DNA from: Closterium sp. Naga37s-1 | Taxonomy: Eukaryota > Streptophyta > Zygnematophyceae > Desmidiales > Closteriaceae | Direction of reading: 5' to 3' | Length of the DNA stretch: 64,000 nucleotides | NCBI GenBank assembly: GCA_947471745.1 | Contig: CANJKZ010000768.1 | Coordinates: forward strand, 2,123,501 to 2,187,500 | Shown here: positions 11,394 to 23,534 of the stretch, in pieces | How positions within the stretch are numbered: the first letter of the stretch is position 1 | How the letters are laid out: every line of letters begins with the position of its first letter | Program-made: the position numbers and the translations under genes | The notes under the pieces: model-generated | What the model was told of the DNA's origin: nothing | The model's input: the letters and a program-made list of their open reading frames with translations, nothing else | Database searches by the model: none

Positions 11394-13463
11394 CAAGAGG
11401 CGACGAAATCGTCTTAGGGTTGCAAAGCAATGTTATTTGCATCGGTACACGTGGTAAAAAATACTTGTATCGCTTTTGTTTTGTCTTACACCAAAACAAA
11501 AGCGAGACATGCCAATAGTGAAATCTACGCTTTGCTATGTTCTGCGACGAAGCTCGAACCCAGGACCGCTTGGATAGCATACGCTACGAAAACGGTTGTG
11601 CTACGACAGCAGCGAGGGAAGCGCAAATTATCTTATTACACATTTATTTTTGCGACAAAGTTCACATTTGTTAGGGTTTCGAGATTCCTTTCTTTCTCGT
11701 TTCTCTAGCTTCGACGGAGAGAGATGACAGCAGAGGTATGTTCCTAACACGTCCTAGCCTTCTGGAGCTGATGTAGATTAGCACTATTATTTATAGATTC
11801 GAGTATTAGTAGTTTCTGTTGACCGCTTCACGCACCATTGATTAGTATAACTAACAACGTCCTTCTTGCCCTTTTGAACATGTCTGGTACTCGTTGCAGC
11901 AGAAGCGTTGCCGTTCAATCGTTAATGCAAGGTTTCTTGGAAGTGCAGAGACATAGCGTCATTCTTTGTGAGTCTCCGTTTTTCCTTGTTTTATTACCTC
12001 GTTGCCTTCTTTCTCTTGCCGCAGAATTTGTAGTTTCTTAACCTCGTAGATCTTTCTTTCTTCCCCCACACCTCCTCTTCACCTCATTTCTTGCTGCCGT
12101 ACTTTTCGTCTCCCTATCTTGATTCTTTCTACTTTGTTGTTCCTCCTTTAGTTTTCTTGTCCTTTCCTGCTCTTTCAATCTTGAGATAGAGTTCCACTCT
12201 TGTCCACGTTTCGTTATTGCATTGTTATTTCCTTCCATTTCCTTGTTTGTCATTCTGCTCTTCCCATTCTTTCATTCTTCCGTCGTCACTTCGTTTTGAG
12301 CCGTCGTTATTGTCTTTCCGTCGTTCAATGTTTAGTACCGGAGCATGTAGTAAAAGACATTGTTTTCGTCCCTCGTTGTTTCTCTGCATTTTTTTTTTTT
12401 ACTTTCAGCCTCCTCCTTTCCGTCGTTCGTTTTCCCTCACTTCTATTTACTTTCGATTGTCGTTTCCCAATCCGTTTCTATATTTATTCACCATCAAGAG
12501 AATTTCATTGCCTTTTTTACAAGTCCTTAACTATTTGTAATTCTCTTTTGTGCTTTTTGTTTTAACTTTTTTCTCTTCCTCTTGATCTCGTGTTCACTCT
12601 ATGCACATTCCTCACATTTCTATTCCTCCTCCCTGCTTTCTATCATCATTGTTTATCCTTTCCTTTTCTGTTTTTTATTCCTTCGTTTTGATCATCTTGC
12701 TTGCTTTCTTCAGCAGGCCGCACGTTCACCAGTACTTGCGACCTTGCTATTTCGAGGAGTCAGATAGAGCCAGGGAAAAGGGATAATCTCGAACATTGGG
12801 ATTTGATTTAGGCTGCTGCTTATAGTTTTTTCTTCATCTCCTTTATTTCTTCTTTGTTGCCCCTTGCGTTTTCATGCGCATTAATCTGTTTGCTTGAATA
12901 TGCATGCATTAACAATGCATGTCTGTGAGTTTTAAAAATAGGAGTCAATTCTATCATTTCCCAAAGGTTCATTGAGTACGCTCAAATGGGCACGCTTACT
13001 TGAACTGGATTTGATAGTGTTGATCCTTTTTTTAGGGCTCACAGATTGTGTTGTTCCATATGATAGTTGTAATGATTCAAGTGTTATGCTATTGACCTCC
13101 CCCCCATGCTAGTCAGGGGATGCGATAGCATAGTTCTTGGGTCATTCGCCATCACACAACATCATTACCACATGAACATGCATTTCATTCATACCATAAA
13201 TCATGCAAATCATTATTCATATATATGCATTCATAATCACATCATTCATGCACCACCACTGCATACATTTCAAAATGTTAAACCATCCAAAAATAACAGT
13301 AAAGCGTAAAATCCACAACTCACAAGCATTGCAAGTTTTTCTTCTTTTATATATATATATATATTTCTCTTCATATTTTTTAGTTTTAAAACAATGATGG
13401 AAAAAAACAATGATGAAAAAAAAATACTGTCCAGATCGATTGTAATAGGTTGCTTTGCAACCC
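11394..13463. mobile_element. AT/pyrimidine-rich segment bounded by a 14-bp inverted repeat
   Basis: GGGTTGCAAAGCAA at 11417-11430 is the exact reverse complement of 13450-13463, and the right end is followed by a run of 12 A. The 2-kb interior is T/C-rich with no convincing gene and a short AT run near 13351. The segment, like the LINE next to it, has no counterpart in the second duplicated unit, where the flanking sequence is continuous (GTTTGTTACCA near 24225 matches 13493). It may be a non-autonomous DNA transposon, or the 3' part of another retroelement with an A tail. No target duplication was found. Confidence 0.4.
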
Positions 13464-14112
13464 AAAAAAAAAAAGCCAACCATAGATCCTGGTTTGTTAC
13501 CACCCACGAAATTTGAAAATCTCGAAGTTCCTGCCAGCGTGGGTAAGGGTCATCAAATTTGCTTGCTGCTGAGCCATGGCGGCTCAACTTTTGCCTGCTC
13601 GAATAGGCAAGGCAATGCTTTCTGGCTCCTCCTACATTCACTTCGACTGCCCTTCCTAGACCGTCACTTCCATGACTCTTTAAATCTTACGGAATTGTAG
13701 GTGCATGTTTCTGCTGTTACCTCTCATTCTAGGCCGACGCTCGAGCCGCCTGCTCGAGTGATGTTTGATAGTGTGGTAAGCGTGTGACGCACGTCTTTTT
13801 TCGAGCCGCGTACAGAGACTTACATATTCCCCCGTGACGAATTTCTAACTTTCTTTATCCCTGGTCACGAGATACTACAATTTGATCCCCTATGGCTGAT
13901 TCGCGTCTCCGTAAATCCCGGACCCGAGCTAATCATGAGCGCGGCTGTGGCTAGACTGGCAGCGTCGCTGCCTCTGCGAAACATCGCGAACTGTATAGCG
14001 ACCGAAACAGCAAGCGATCTCCATCTTCGAGCAAAGTTGAATATGAGAATTTGAAACCAAGCTTCTGCTTGCGACTGGAAAGACGGCGGAAAATGTGGAT
14101 TTAGGAGTCGGA

Positions 14113-14205
14113 TCATGCGCGCGAAGGCGGTTAATGCGCGCGAAGGCGGCTCATGCGCGCGAAGGCGGATCATGCGCGCGAAGGCGGATCACGCGCGCGA
14201 GGATG
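14113..14205. repeat. Short tandem repeat, CATGCGCGCGAAGGCGG
   Basis: About six copies of a 15-19 bp unit around GCGCGCGAAGGCGG. The matching place in unit 2 (25210-25245) has a single GCGCGAGTGAAGGCGG, so the array grew after the duplication. Confidence 0.75.
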
Positions 14206-14487
14206 GGTTCTAATAAGGCGGAGGCGGAGAAGAACGGCGGAAGCCGCGTGCGCTTTGGCAGGCGGCGAACGGGCGGGAACACCGGCAAGCAGGGCAAGCG
14301 GCGTTGGCAGTGGCAGTGGCGGCGGCTGGGAGAGCGGGAAGGAGGGCGAGGGGGTGGTGAAGGGTGGAGTGCTGAGCTGATGGGGCTGGCGGGCAATCAT
14401 TGACCCGCTCGAAGTCGCCACGGTGACACGCTCTGAGGGATGGCCATTCGTGCTTGGAGACTGGTGAGGACGAAGGGGGGGACGGAA

Positions 14488-14557
<70 letters not shown>
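14488..14557 (+). repeat. 70-base poly(G) run
   Basis: An unbroken run of 70 G, then C and more G-rich sequence to about 14720. It could form G-quadruplexes. A homopolymer this long is hard to sequence, so its length may be an assembly estimate. The minus-strand poly-Pro frame across it is not a gene. Confidence 0.85.
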
Positions 14558-15599
14558 CGGGGGTGGTGGAGGAAGGGGGTTTTAAAGGGAGGGTGGTTGA
14601 AGGAACAGGTTGTGAAGGAAGGGGGGTTGAAGAAAAAAGGGGGCCAAGGAAGGGGGGTTGATTGAAGGAAAGGGGGAAGAGAGGGGGGGGGGCAGGGGGG
14701 TGAAGTTGATGCGTGTGAGAGGGGCGATCTGTGAGAGGCAATGAGTGAGTGGCAGTGAGTGAGAGGCGACGTGGTGTGGAGCATTGTGCAGTCCAGAACG
14801 CCCTGCAACGCTCCCTTCCCGCCCACCCATGCCCAACTCCCTCTTCCCACCCTCCACCTGTGCTCCGCTCCTGCTTGCTATTCCCACGCCCTCCTTGCAC
14901 CCACTCGCACAGCCACACTGCTTGCTAAGGCACCACCTCAGGACCATCTCGAACTTTCCACTTACCATCCCCTCCTTACCCTTATACACTTCCTTTTCCC
15001 TTATCCCCTCCGCCTCGTTAATCCCTCTCCCTCCTTTACCCCCTCCTCTCCCCTTACAGCCTTCACTCTTGCCCTCTCCCCTGCTCCCCCTCTCGGCGCC
15101 AGGCTCTGCCATGACCCTTTGCTCGCCACGCGGCCTCGTCGCAACCACGCGGGCCGACTGGAATGGGGGAGTGACCGATGGGCGGCAGTGACCCGGGGGC
15201 ACATGACACGCTGGGCTGGGGATTGTCAAGGTGAGAGTCGGTGGGGGACGGGGGAGAAGCGTGTAGGAATATGTCGAGTCGGTGTAGTGAGGGGTCGACA
15301 AGGAGTCGCTGTGAGTGCCTATGGGATGGTTGCGAGAGTGAGTGGAGGGAGCTGAGGGCAGGCCAGGTGAGTTGAGAAGGTGAAATTCGTTCCCCTCTCC
15401 AACTACCTCCCCTCCCTCCCAATAATGGTTCACTCTTCCCCACCAGCCTGCATTCCCATCCCCTCCCATCTCATCCATTCAGCTGCGCACTTGTGTGCCC
15501 ATACAGCACAAGCGCATGACTCAAACTACCCCGTCCTTCCCCCTTCCTGCTTCCCCGTGACCTCTCTCCACAATTATCCCCACTCCCCCTCAGATCCGC

Positions 15600-18220
15600 A
15601 CCCTCTACTCCACGGACGCACACACTCACGCGCCTACCGCACTGTCTCTCATATCCCTCCTCCCTGCGTCCTTCTCATCAACGCACTGCTCCCTCCTTCC
15701 CCCATTCCCCCCCTTCCCCCCCAGCTCGGCACCTATTTCTCCCATGCCGATTTCTGGTCCACAGATTCGCGCCCCCACGGCACTCTCTCCCACATTCTTC
15801 TCATAAGCCACTGCTCCTTTTCCTTCTTTCCCTTCCCATCCCTGTCCCCTCCCCCCACCTATGCACTGCACCTGCGTCTCCTACACCCACGACTATCCCA
15901 CACCACTGCACAGACTCGCTCCCCACAGTGCGGACGCACACCACCACTCCCCAAATCTCCTACCCACGCACCCAATTCTCCCATCGCCATAACCTTTTCC
16001 TTCCCCCTCTTATTTCTCAGCCAGGCTCTCAAGCTCCGCACTTGTTGCTCCTATGCTGCTGACGTCTGCCCTACGAATTCTTGCCGCTACGGTGGCGGTG
16101 CCCTGCTCACTCAGGCGCTGTCCCTTGTTCTCCCCTTTCCACCTCCCCCACCCTTTCCCTTATCTTCCCACCAGCTCTGCACAGCACCTGCTCTTCGTGC
16201 GCCGGTTCGTGCCTTTGAGTCTGCGTTCTTGCAGCATGGGTGCACTGGTCACGGCGAACCTGCGTGCTGCTGAGGGCACTCCTTGCCAAGGCTGCACTGC
16301 ACCTTTCCTCCGTTTACCCTATTGCCTTCCGCCAGCAACCTCCTCTTACCACCAGCTCCGCACCTGGATTTGTCAGTCCTCTCAGGGTTGCTCAACGCAC
16401 TCGGGGCTGCTGAGTGCGATCCTTGTCAAGACTGCAACGCACCTCCCCGTCAACACCCATCACCTTCTCCCTTCCCCCTCCCCCTCCACCCCACTTGCCA
16501 CCAGCGCCGCTCCGCACGTGCTTCTCCTGCACCGATGTCGGGCCCATACATCCCCGCCACTACGGCACCGTCTCCCACATCCCCTCTCAGAAGCCACTGT
16601 GTTGTTTGACCCTTTCCCCCTTCTCCCCTTTCGTCCCCTCCCCCAACCCCTCCCTCCTCCAGCTCCACACCACACGTGCTTCGCCCACACTGACTTCAGC
16701 CCCACCAACTCTCCCACCCACCCGCCTCTACAGTGCGGTGCACAGTGCACCCGCACAGCAGCGTGCTAGAGGCTGCTGACGTGGCCGAGGTGCATGACAG
16801 ACAGGCTGCAGGCGAAGCTGGGGAGGGCGGGTCTGCTGGGTGCCGTGCCCCGTGGTGGTTTTTTAGGACGGACGAGCAGTGGGAGAACGAGGTGCGTGGT
16901 GCGATGCCGTTTAGGAGATTCCTGTGGGGCTGGGCGGCGAGTCTGGGGGCGGCTGGGTGGGGCTGGGTCGCTGGGTGCCCCGTGACGGTTTTTGAGGAGG
17001 GACGAGCAGAGGGAGAAGGAGATGTGTTTGAGTGAGTCAGGGGTAGTGATGTGCTTGATGTTCATTAGTGACTGTGTCGCTCGGTGCTCTGTGGCTGTGT
17101 CCTTCGTCAGGGACGAGCAGAGGAGGTGGGTGTGTGGTGAGAGGCACGTGGGTTGAGTTGAGTTCATGGGCAGGCCAGGTAAGTTGAGAAAGCAAGACGC
17201 ATTCTCCCATACCCTCTCCAACTACTTCTCCCCTCCCAAGCTTGGATTCCCCCTTTCTACGCAAACCCCCCCCCCCCCCCCCCCCCCCTTTCGCATCCTC
17301 CGCCATCCCATGCATCAATTGTGTATCCTACACCGACTTGTGACCCCCTGACATCTGCCCTTACTGCACAGCACATTACTCGCCAAAGGCACTACCTCTA
17401 CCTGCGCCTTTTTCCCTTCCCCTCTTAACTCTTTCCCCTGTCTCCCCCGTCCTCCGCCAGCTCCCCCCACCTGCTTCTCTCACACGGATTCACATCCCTT
17501 TTCCCTGCATCTGTCTCACAAACGCAATAGGACCCTCCTTCCCATCCCTTCCCCCTTTGTTCCCCAGTAGCTCCGCACGGCACCCGGTTCTCTCACACAG
17601 ACTTCTGGCCCACAAATATGTGCCCCTAGAGCACTGTCTCCCACATTCCCTTTACAAGCCGCTGCTGTTTTCCCTCCTTTCCCTCCCACCTCCTCCCCTC
17701 CAGCTCGGCACCTGCTTTCCCTATTCCAGGTTCTGACCCACAGGCTCGACTCGGCTCCTACAGTCAGCGCGGGCGCTATGCTGCTCACCCTGGCACTGTT
17801 CCTCCCCTCCCCATACCCTCTCCCTTTCATCCCCCACTCCCAGCACCACGTCTGCTTCTCCTACACCAACGTCTGCCCCACGGATTCCTGCCCCTTCGGT
17901 AGCGAGGCTCTGCTGCTTACTCATGCGCTCTCCCTTCTTCTCTCCTTCCCACCTCCCCCAACCCTTTTGCTGTCATGCATTACCATCTTCCCTTACCCCC
18001 TCCACCCTTCCTACCCCCACCCAGCTGCGCACTTGCATCCCGTACAAGGACTTCTGCCCCACAGAATTCGGCGTCTCCCACGTCCCTCTCACCAGCCAGC
18101 CAGTGCTGTTCGCCCCTCTTTCCCTCCCCCCCTCAGCTTGGCGCTTGCGTCGCCTACACCGATTGTCTGGCCCACCGACTCGCGCCCCTATGGTGTGGGT
18201 GCACAGACGGAAGCACGGTA
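15600..18220 (+). repeat. Degenerate array of exon-like cassettes
   Basis: At least nine diverged copies, spaced 130-200 bases apart, of a stretch that begins after a long C/T tract and an AG and codes for something like TCFSYTDFCPTDSRPYG (near 15720, 16020, 16500, 16660, 17580, 17840, 18030 and 18135, among others). The last two full members run on into EAADVAEVHDRLQAEL (16770 and 18220). Each copy looks like an acceptor site plus exon start. No single reading frame links them. It resembles a dead gene whose exon was copied many times, in the same way as in the genes at 52-62 kb. Confidence 0.45.
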
Positions 18221-19623
18221 GAGGCTGCAGACGTGGCGGAGGTGCATGACAGGCTGCAGGCGGAGCTGGCAGGGGCTGAGCCGCTGGGTGTCGCGTGGCG
18301 GTTTTTGTTTGGGAAGACGAGCCGTGCGAGAATGGGGTGCGTGGTGCGATGCCCTTTATGTGGTCGTTGTGGTGCTGGGCGAGACTGGGGTGGGCTGGCC
18401 GAGACTGGGGTGGGCTGGGCGAGCCTGGGCTGCTGGGTGCCCCTTGGCGGTTTTTGGGGAGGAGCGAGCAGAGGGAGGAGGTGCGTTCTGAGTGAGTCAG
18501 AGGTGGTGGGCTGGGCTGTTTGATGTTTGTGAGTCACTAGTGGGTCACGGATGAGGCGAGGCTGGGCGGGGTCGCTGGGTGCCTCGTGGCAGTTTCCTTC
18601 CTGAAGGATGAGCAGAGGGGGAAGGAGAGTGGGTGTGTAGGGAGAGGGGTGTAAGCTACTTGTGCGTGCATCATTAGCAAGTCATTGCTGTAGCTGCATG
18701 TGATGTTTGCTGGAAGGGTTTGCTGGGTGCCCTGTGGCAGTGTTCTTCCACGGGGACGACCAACGGGAGAAGGAGGTGCGTGGTGAGAGGGACGCGGGCT
18801 CAGGTTACTCTCATGTAGTTTGCGGGGGATTGATCGGTGAGAGGTTGGATGTCAGCGGGCTGATTTCTCTGCGTCGGTGCTTTTCAAAGTGCCCGATACT
18901 CCGCCCATGTGTGCTGCATGACCTACGAATGTCTCGCATCTGAATGCCCCAAGGCTGAACGCCCTGTGGCGGACTGCCCTTCCCTCCCACTGGCAGTGCA
19001 AGTAATCCAAGGACCATCATTCTTCTGCCCAACTCCCATCCGATCACTCACCGCCTCTCTCTCTCTCTCACCCACCTCACCGGTCTCCCTTGACGTCTGA
19101 GTGCCGTGCTCCCTCCTGTCGTATGTCCAGCCGCACCAGCGACAGCCCAAAGCAAGCCACCTGCCGCAGAGCGTCCAGGAGAGCGCCGTGTGCTACAGGC
19201 TGGTCGCCCACAGCTGATAAGGACTTGTAGCAGAGCTCTGGGTGACGCAGCCAGCAGCGCCCATCACACTGCTCCAATCCGCCCTTCCTGCACCCACCTC
19301 CGTGCTCCTCCGTGCTCCTCCGTGCTCCCCCTATATCTGTCCACCCTTTCCCCCAAGTAGCTTCCACCCCTGCCGTCTCTACACTCACACACGGATAACC
19401 ATTCTCTACGCTGAGGCAGTAGTGCCTTGTATCGAATCTGCCTCTACAGGATCAGGACTCTGCTATCATTTGTTGCCTGGTGCGCCACCACTGCCATTGG
19501 CACCCCATCCTCCCCTACGACCACCCTTCAATGCGGAGGAGACAGTCCCATGATCTCATCCCCCCATCACGCCATCATCCCACCACTCCCCCATCGCACC
19601 GTTAACCCATGACCTCATCTTTC

Positions 19624-20040
19624 CATCACACCGTCAGACCATCACCCCGTCAGACCATCACCCCGTCAGACCATCACCCCGTCAGACCATCACACCGTCA
19701 GACCATCACACCGTCAGACCATCACCCCGTCAGACCATCACCCCGTCAGACCATCACCCCGTCAGACCATCACCCCGTCAGACCATCACCCCGTCAGACC
19801 ATCATCCCGTCAGACCATCACCCCGTCAGACCATCACCCCGTCAGACCATCACCCCGACAGACCATCACCCCGTCAGACCATCACCCCGTCAGACCATCA
19901 CCCCGTCAGACCATCACCCCGTCAGACCATCACCCCGTCAGACCATCACCCCGTCAGACCATCACCCCATCAGACCATCACCCCGTCAGACCATCACACC
20001 ATCAGACCATCACCCCATCAGGCCATCACCCCATCACCCT
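19624..20040 (+). repeat. 16-bp minisatellite CATCACCCCGTCAGAC
   Basis: About 25 near-identical copies in tandem, with occasional CACACC, CATCCC or CCGACAG variants, fading into CATCACCC-only sequence at the right. No spacers, so it is not a CRISPR array. It sits just past the end of duplicated unit 1. Confidence 0.9.
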
Positions 20041-21155
20041 AACACCCTATCACCCGATCATCCCATCTAGCCATTACCCCTCCATCCTATTACCCTATCG
20101 TCCCATCATCTTCCCACCATGCCCGTGCATTGGCTTTGGCCTTCACTGCAAGCACTTGTAATTAACAGCTTTGCCAGGTCACTGCTTATCCTGCCCTCGC
20201 ATGTGCCCAACTCCCTTAGCTGCACGAGGCAAGATTCTGAATCACAAGAAAGAGAATCCATACCCTTGCAATTTCGTGCTTTCCGCATTTTTCCTTGAGC
20301 TAAACGGGCCCAATCCATAGGGCACAGGGCCAATGTCCGCGACTAACACTGACAGGGGGCCCTTGAACAGTGGATTGGTCCTCCTGAATTGGGCGGCTTT
20401 CAGGCAGTGTGATCTGCCTCTTCCGGCCCTTCATCTTCTCCTTGCCTTCCCTGCCCTTTCCTGCACTTTTTTCCTGGTCTGCCTCACCCCTCCCTTCCCT
20501 CTGCAGGCCCTATTCAGCAGCTGAAACGCCAAGGTCATGACCTGCATACCCATCTGGCATTAGGCGGTTTCTCCAACACTGTGCTCTGTCCCATCTGGGC
20601 CTCTCTTCCATCATCTTCCACAACACCATTCGGAATTCGACTCAAGTCACAAGTCACCTTGCTTCTGAACAGCAGTCTACTGCTGCACGTTCCCTTCCCA
20701 AGAAGAGCGGCATGTTTTCCCGTTTGCTACCCACAAAAAAGCATCTCAACATCCGACACTACTGACAATAACCTTCTAATTTTTCAAATTGGAACTACTC
20801 TCCAGGGTATGAATGAAGCCTTATTTGGTGAGTGTACCTAGTTTCAGGTTCACCCCATGCTTCCGATGGTCCTCATGTCCCACTGGCACCGCACATCACA
20901 CCATAATTTGGAGTGGCGGCAATCAATAGTTCACTAGAGCAAATAGATAAATAAAATAGACACCTACATGCATGTCAATGACAATGAAGGAAAGGAGTTC
21001 ATCAGTCGAATTAAATTCCCACCCCTACTGATAATTATAATACAGTAAGCAGATGATAAATTCATAAAAAATCCTATATTGACCTTGCTGAAACAACCGA
21101 AAGTAAAATACCGTAGTGTCAGGTACAGTGAGGACCTTGACTGGTGAACGGATCC
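20041..21155. other. Intergenic, nothing recognised
   Basis: The stretch between the 16-bp minisatellite and the 3' end of LRR copy 2. It becomes AT-rich from 20.7 kb. I see no gene, RNA or element that I can support. Confidence 0.4.
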
Positions 21156-23534
21156 TCAGTGCTGAAGCCTGTCACACCCCCAAGTAGAAAAGAAATCAAG
21201 CATTGCAAGATCAGATATGTCGTCAGGCAGAGCCTCGAGCTGCTTGCAGTCATAGAGTTGAAGCTTCTTGAGTCTGCTGAGCTGAGCAAAGCCAGCAGGA
21301 AGCAAGCGGATGCCGGTGCAGCTGAGGTTCAGCTCATGCAGGCAGGAGAGCTGCGTGAGGGAATCCGGAAGATGCGTGAGCGATGAGCATTTGGATAAGT
21401 CCAGCCTGCGCAGCCTTGAGAACGCCCCCAAGGAATCTGGAAGGGAAGATAACTTCGGCGAGAGGATCCGGATGGATGTGAGGTGGTGGAGGGTGGTGAT
21501 GGCCGCAGGCAGCTCTGTGAATTCATCACATGAGGTGTGGATGTTCAGCTGCCGTAGCTCCTGCAATCCTGAGCCACCACATTGCACCAACCTGTTCAAT
21601 CTGCGAACCTCCTTGAGTGTCAAGGTGCGGAGGCGGGGAAGCCTTGTCAATGCAAACAGAAACTCCTCCGCATCTTCTCCCAGCGCCAACTCCAGGTGCT
21701 TCAGACCAGAGAGGTGGTAACTGATGGCCAGCAGACATCTTGCACCAACAATGCCCAAGTGCAGTTTCCGCAGCTCTGTCAGCCTTGAAACGCCAGGCAG
21801 CGACACCATCTGCTCATTGATTTCATAAGACAGAGCCCGGAGAGTGAACGGTAGAGCCCGAGGAGATTCTTTCAGCAGCCTACATACCCTCACCTCCAAC
21901 TGCGTGAGCCTGGTAAGGCTGTCCAGCCTCCGGGGAACCGAAGTGAGACTGGCACATCTTACTATCATGAGCATCCGAAGGCTGACAAGGCCTGACACAG
22001 ATTCTGGAATCTCTGTAATGGCAGGGCAGTCCTGAATGAACAGCTCCTGCAGCTTTGCCATCGTCCCCACTCCCTCTGGAAGCCCACCAAGCCTGCACTG
22101 TTCCAGCTCCAACCTGGTCAGCGATGCCAGCTGCGTGAATGAGGACGGCAGCTGCTCTCCGCGATACTGTTTGAGATGAAAGGTTTGAAGATTGGTCAGC
22201 CCCCCCAAGTCTTCTGGAAGCTTCAGGGTCGGGGAGCACACAAGAGAGAGAGTTCGGAGGGCTGAGAGGCACCCAAATCCTGCAGGTAGCTCCTCCATCT
22301 CCTCGCACCCGACTAGAAGAAACGTCTCCAGAGATGCGAGCCTGGTGAAGGACGCAGGGAGATGGCAAAGCGGCAGCTTGTGAAGCACCAGCGACTTTAA
22401 GGCTGGAAGATCCCCAAAGTTCTCCGGCAGAGTGGAGAACTGATCAAGCTCTTCGACATCGCATGAGGAAATGGTCAAGCTCTCCAGGCAGGCCAGAGAG
22501 GTGAACTGATCAGTCAGACCGCTGAAGCTTCTCCAGTTGCTGATGCTGAGCTCTTGGAGGCGTGGCAGCATCTCTTCAAAGCTGTTTGGAAGGCGCTCTC
22601 CGATGTAGCAACGGTTCAGCTGCAACCGCTTCAAGGAACTGTATTGAGAATGGGGCGGGAAAAAGTCGCTAAACTGTGCAAGCCGTAGTCCGAAACTGAG
22701 TGACTCGAGAGAAGGTAGCTGTGCGAGTGAGAAGTCAGGCGTATGTTGAAGAAAACGGCTCATTACAGGCAAGAAGAGGCGGGTGAGGTTGGTGAGGTGA
22801 AGGAGGCTGGAAATCTGGTTGAAGTAAAGGGAGGGGGTTCCAAAGGAGAGTGCAGTGAGAGACGAAAGGGAGCTGAGATTTGGAGCGGTTAAGATGGAAG
22901 CGTTATTGCCCAAGTTGAGGATGCGCAACGGTAGCTGAAAGAAAGAAGCTGGGAGCTCGGCATTTTCCTCAAGCCAGTACAGCGACAACTGCTCTAGATG
23001 AGGGCAGTGACTCGAGAGATGATCCAAGCCAGATTCGTCTATCATCCGAACCCTACTCAAAACCATCAACTTGCCAACGTGCAGTGCTCTCAGCCTGGGG
23101 CAAAGAGAGGCGAGGTCAACAAGGAAAGTGTTGTCCAGAGCTTCAATACTTCCATCCGACAGATGCAGATGTGTCAGGCTGGGAAAGCAAGCGACGGCGT
23201 TGAGAACATCCTGACGCGAAACGACGCGGTGTTTCTTTACTAGGAGCGATGAGACATGGCTCTGAGCGAGACGCCGCCAGCGACGGCAGATCGAGGCGAT
23301 AAGAAGGTTGTGAGCGGCATCTGCGGAGGCCGGAGGGGTCGGCATGGGAGTGTCTCTTCGCCATGGTGAGATCTCTAAGTAAGCGTTGTAAAAGTACGTG
23401 GGTGTGAACGGCGAAAGAGAACTCCAAAGTTTATCGCTCTCGGATGTGTATGCTTTTGATCGTTCGGAAGGCCAGAAGATGCTGATCAAGAGGTCGTCAG
23501 AGAGGTGGTGGATGTGAGTTTTACGCGACCCCAT
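21156..23534 (-). CDS. F-box-like / leucine-rich repeat protein, copy 2
   Basis: A single-exon gene of 792 residues, paralogous along its whole length to 1431-3683. It starts MGSRKTHIHHLSDDLLISIF, and the second half of the F-box-like motif, LLIASICRRWRRLAQSHV, comes near residue 85. About twenty LRRs follow (for example LPENFGDLPALKSLVLHKL), ending in a short Cys/Trp-rich tail. The start is unambiguous: this Met lies right before the motif, and the frame is closed soon upstream. A role as an SCF receptor or LRR recognition protein is inferred from family only. It is complete and shows no stop or frameshift. The order LRR gene, flank, low-complexity tract is the same as for copy 1. Confidence 0.82.
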   Translation of the reverse strand: MGSRKTHIHHLSDDLLISIFWPSERSKAYTSESDKLWSSLSPFTPTYFYNAYLEISPWRRDTPMPTPPASADAAHNLLIASICRRWRRLAQSHVSSLLVKKHRVVSRQDVLNAVACFPSLTHLHLSDGSIEALDNTFLVDLASLCPRLRALHVGKLMVLSRVRMIDESGLDHLSSHCPHLEQLSLYWLEENAELPASFFQLPLRILNLGNNASILTAPNLSSLSSLTALSFGTPSLYFNQISSLLHLTNLTRLFLPVMSRFLQHTPDFSLAQLPSLESLSFGLRLAQFSDFFPPHSQYSSLKRLQLNRCYIGERLPNSFEEMLPRLQELSISNWRSFSGLTDQFTSLACLESLTISSCDVEELDQFSTLPENFGDLPALKSLVLHKLPLCHLPASFTRLASLETFLLVGCEEMEELPAGFGCLSALRTLSLVCSPTLKLPEDLGGLTNLQTFHLKQYRGEQLPSSFTQLASLTRLELEQCRLGGLPEGVGTMAKLQELFIQDCPAITEIPESVSGLVSLRMLMIVRCASLTSVPRRLDSLTRLTQLEVRVCRLLKESPRALPFTLRALSYEINEQMVSLPGVSRLTELRKLHLGIVGARCLLAISYHLSGLKHLELALGEDAEEFLFALTRLPRLRTLTLKEVRRLNRLVQCGGSGLQELRQLNIHTSCDEFTELPAAITTLHHLTSIRILSPKLSSLPDSLGAFSRLRRLDLSKCSSLTHLPDSLTQLSCLHELNLSCTGIRLLPAGFAQLSRLKKLQLYDCKQLEALPDDISDLAMLDFFSTWGCDRLQH

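Larger units (their letters stand above)
13464..19560. repeat. Low-complexity tract of duplicated unit 1
   Basis: From 13490 the sequence can be matched by eye to 24225 onward: GTTTGTTACCA, the CTCGAGCCGCC / CTCAAGCCGCG segment at 13742 and 24933, ATCATGAGCGCGG at 13931 and 25075, and at the far end GTGCCTTGTATCGAATCTGC at 19420 against GTGCCTTGTGTTGAATCTGC at 29652. It holds a 70-base G run, a CFSYTDFCPTDSRPYG-coding cassette array (15.6-18.2 kb) and seven or so copies of a GCTGGGTGCCCCGTGGCGG word (16.8-18.8 kb). Long open frames here come from base composition. No intact gene is supported. Confidence 0.6.

Noticed and set aside
11838-12786. Small Phe/Leu/Ser-rich frames
   Set aside because: They follow from the T/C-rich composition of the inverted-repeat-bounded segment; overlapping frames are equally open.
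14170-14918. Minus-strand Pro-rich proteins of 173-298 residues
   Set aside because: They depend on the 70-base G run and G-rich flanks read backward; frames on both strands overlap and none has a domain.
19624-20040. Possible CRISPR array
   Set aside because: Sixteen-base units lie head to tail without spacers, in a eukaryotic setting; it is a minisatellite.
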